Assembly: GCA_002684895.1 (NCBI GenBank) | Contig: NYVZ01000004.1 | Coordinates: 20,164 to 71,483 of the forward strand | Origin: Pelagibacteraceae bacterium | GTDB lineage: Bacteria; Pseudomonadota; Alphaproteobacteria; Pelagibacterales; Pelagibacteraceae | Reading direction: 5' to 3' | DNA: 51,320 bases | Shown: positions 50,741 through 51,320 of the stretch, piece by piece | How positions within the stretch are numbered: the first letter of the stretch is position 1 | How the letters are laid out: each line of letters begins with the position of its first letter | Program-made: the position numbers and the translations under genes | The notes under the pieces: model-generated | The model's input: the letters and a program-made list of their open reading frames with translations, nothing else | Database searches by the model: none | What the model was told of the DNA's origin: nothing

Positions 50741-51320
50741 GCAAAAAAGAAAATATAAATATTATTTCTAAATTAATTAAAAAAGTAAATTTTTTAAATA
50801 ATAATAATCAAAGTTTAAGAGATAGTATTAAAGATGTAATTGATGAGAAATCACAAGCAGAAAGTTATGATGTAGATCTAAGTAAAAAGGAAAAATCGAT
50901 ATTATCTAACATTTTAAGTATTAACAAATTTAAAGTAGGAGACGCAATGATACCACGCGCTTCTATAATAGCTGTACAGCAAAATTATTCGTTTAAGGAA
51001 ATTACAAATATTATAAACAAAGAGTCTCACTCAAGAATGCCAGTTTATCGAAAAGACCTTGATGACATTTTAGGAATGGTTCATATTAAAGATATAATAA
51101 GGTTTTCGGGGTCACAAAGCGAAACTTTTGATATAAAAAGTATCTTAAGAGAAATTTTATTTGTTCCACCTACAATGCCAGTAATGAATCTTTTATTGAA
51201 AATGCAAGCAACCAAATTACATATGGCTCTAGTAATTGACGAGCATGGCGGTACAGATGGATTAATAACAATTGAAGATGTCATAGAAGAAATTGTGGGA
51301 GAAATAGAAGATGAGCACGA
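50737..51320 (+). CDS. corC: CorC/HlyC family CBS-domain protein (3' end outside window)
   Basis: The reading frame starts at an ATG overlapping the ybeY stop and is open to the end of the window, so about 194 residues are present. It shows LSKKEKSILSNIL, then VGDAMIPRASIIAV (the MxPR motif of CorC before the CBS pair), SRMPVYRKDLDDILGMVHIKDI (CBS1) and MALVIDEHGGTDGLITIEDVIEEIVGEIEDEH (CBS2 end). CorC-type proteins lack TM segments and are linked to Mg/Co efflux or, in phoH-ybeY operons, to envelope lipoprotein processing context (lnt usually follows). Lnt is beyond the window. Confidence 0.93.
   Translation, partial: MSKKENINIISKLIKKVNFLNNNNQSLRDSIKDVIDEKSQAESYDVDLSKKEKSILSNILSINKFKVGDAMIPRASIIAVQQNYSFKEITNIINKESHSRMPVYRKDLDDILGMVHIKDIIRFSGSQSETFDIKSILREILFVPPTMPVMNLLLKMQATKLHMALVIDEHGGTDGLITIEDVIEEIVGEIEDEH

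Noticed and set aside
1..51320. tRNA or rRNA genes, CRISPR arrays, insertion sequences, prophage genes
   Set aside because: None seen. Intergenic gaps are all under 135 bases and hold no tRNA-like cloverleaf or repeat-spacer pattern that I could recognise by eye.

Overview
This is a gene-dense, AT-rich stretch (G+C about 30% by eye, not computed) of an alphaproteobacterial chromosome. The gene blocks dnaQ/secB/fxsA/Tim44, hslVU/hisBHAFE, mnmE-mnmG-rsmG-parA-parB, leuS-lptE-holA, grpE/dnaK-dnaJ-dapB-nth, rph-rdgB and nfu/tsaB/fur/miaB/phoH/ybeY/corC are typical of Alphaproteobacteria. The very short or overlapping intergenic regions, lysine-rich shortened proteins and a TPP-riboswitch-controlled sodium:solute symporter of the ThiV type point to a genome-streamlined marine lineage of the SAR11/Pelagibacterales or HIMB59-like kind. 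The exact clade is an inference. No tRNA, rRNA, insertion sequence, prophage or CRISPR array was seen, and no stretch over 300 bases lacks a gene.

Layout. 1-2.9 kb: 3' end of dnaQ, secB and fxsA on the minus strand, then Tim44-like, Smr and YrdC-like genes. 2.9-9.7 kb: hslVU (minus) diverging from hisB-H-A-F-E, hinT, an exported amidohydrolase-fold protein and a GNAT enzyme. 9.7-13.8 kb: lolA and ftsK (minus), a shortened UbiH-like flavoprotein and a one-domain Ogt/MGMT. 13.8-19.3 kb: mnmE, mnmG, rsmG, parA and parB, with a perfect parS palindrome inside the start of rsmG. 19.3-25.1 kb: holA, lptE, leuS, a ThiE/TenI-like gene, yggS and an L,D-transpeptidase. 25.1-28.9 kb: a pseudo-receiver winged-helix regulator, a photolyase-related gene, a 35-residue ArfA-like peptide not previously called as an ORF, a TPP riboswitch and thiV. 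28.9-36 kb: hydrolase, adenosine-kinase-like gene, nth, dapB, dnaJ, dnaK and grpE, all minus. 36-42.2 kb: rph, rdgB, an LpoA-like protein, rsmI, a DolP-like BON lipoprotein and maeB. 42.3-51.3 kb: murJ, trpS, usp, nfu, a Bax-like glucosaminidase, tsaB, fur, miaB, phoH, ybeY and a truncated corC.

How it works together. The window carries a proteostasis module (HslVU, DnaK/J, GrpE, SecB). hslV, grpE and dnaK each have an RpoH-like promoter with identical 18-nt spacing between CTTG and a CYAWATA box. It also carries envelope biogenesis (LolA, LptE, MurJ, L,D-transpeptidase, glucosaminidase, LpoA-like, DolP-like), chromosome segregation (FtsK, ParAB-parS), histidine biosynthesis, translation quality control (MnmE/G, RsmG, RsmI, MiaB, YbeY, TsaB) and thiamin salvage. 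The most unusual spot is the junction at 25.1-27.5 kb: regulator, FeS-less photolyase relative, ArfA-like rescue peptide, then a riboswitch whose closing helix abuts the ribosome binding site of thiV.
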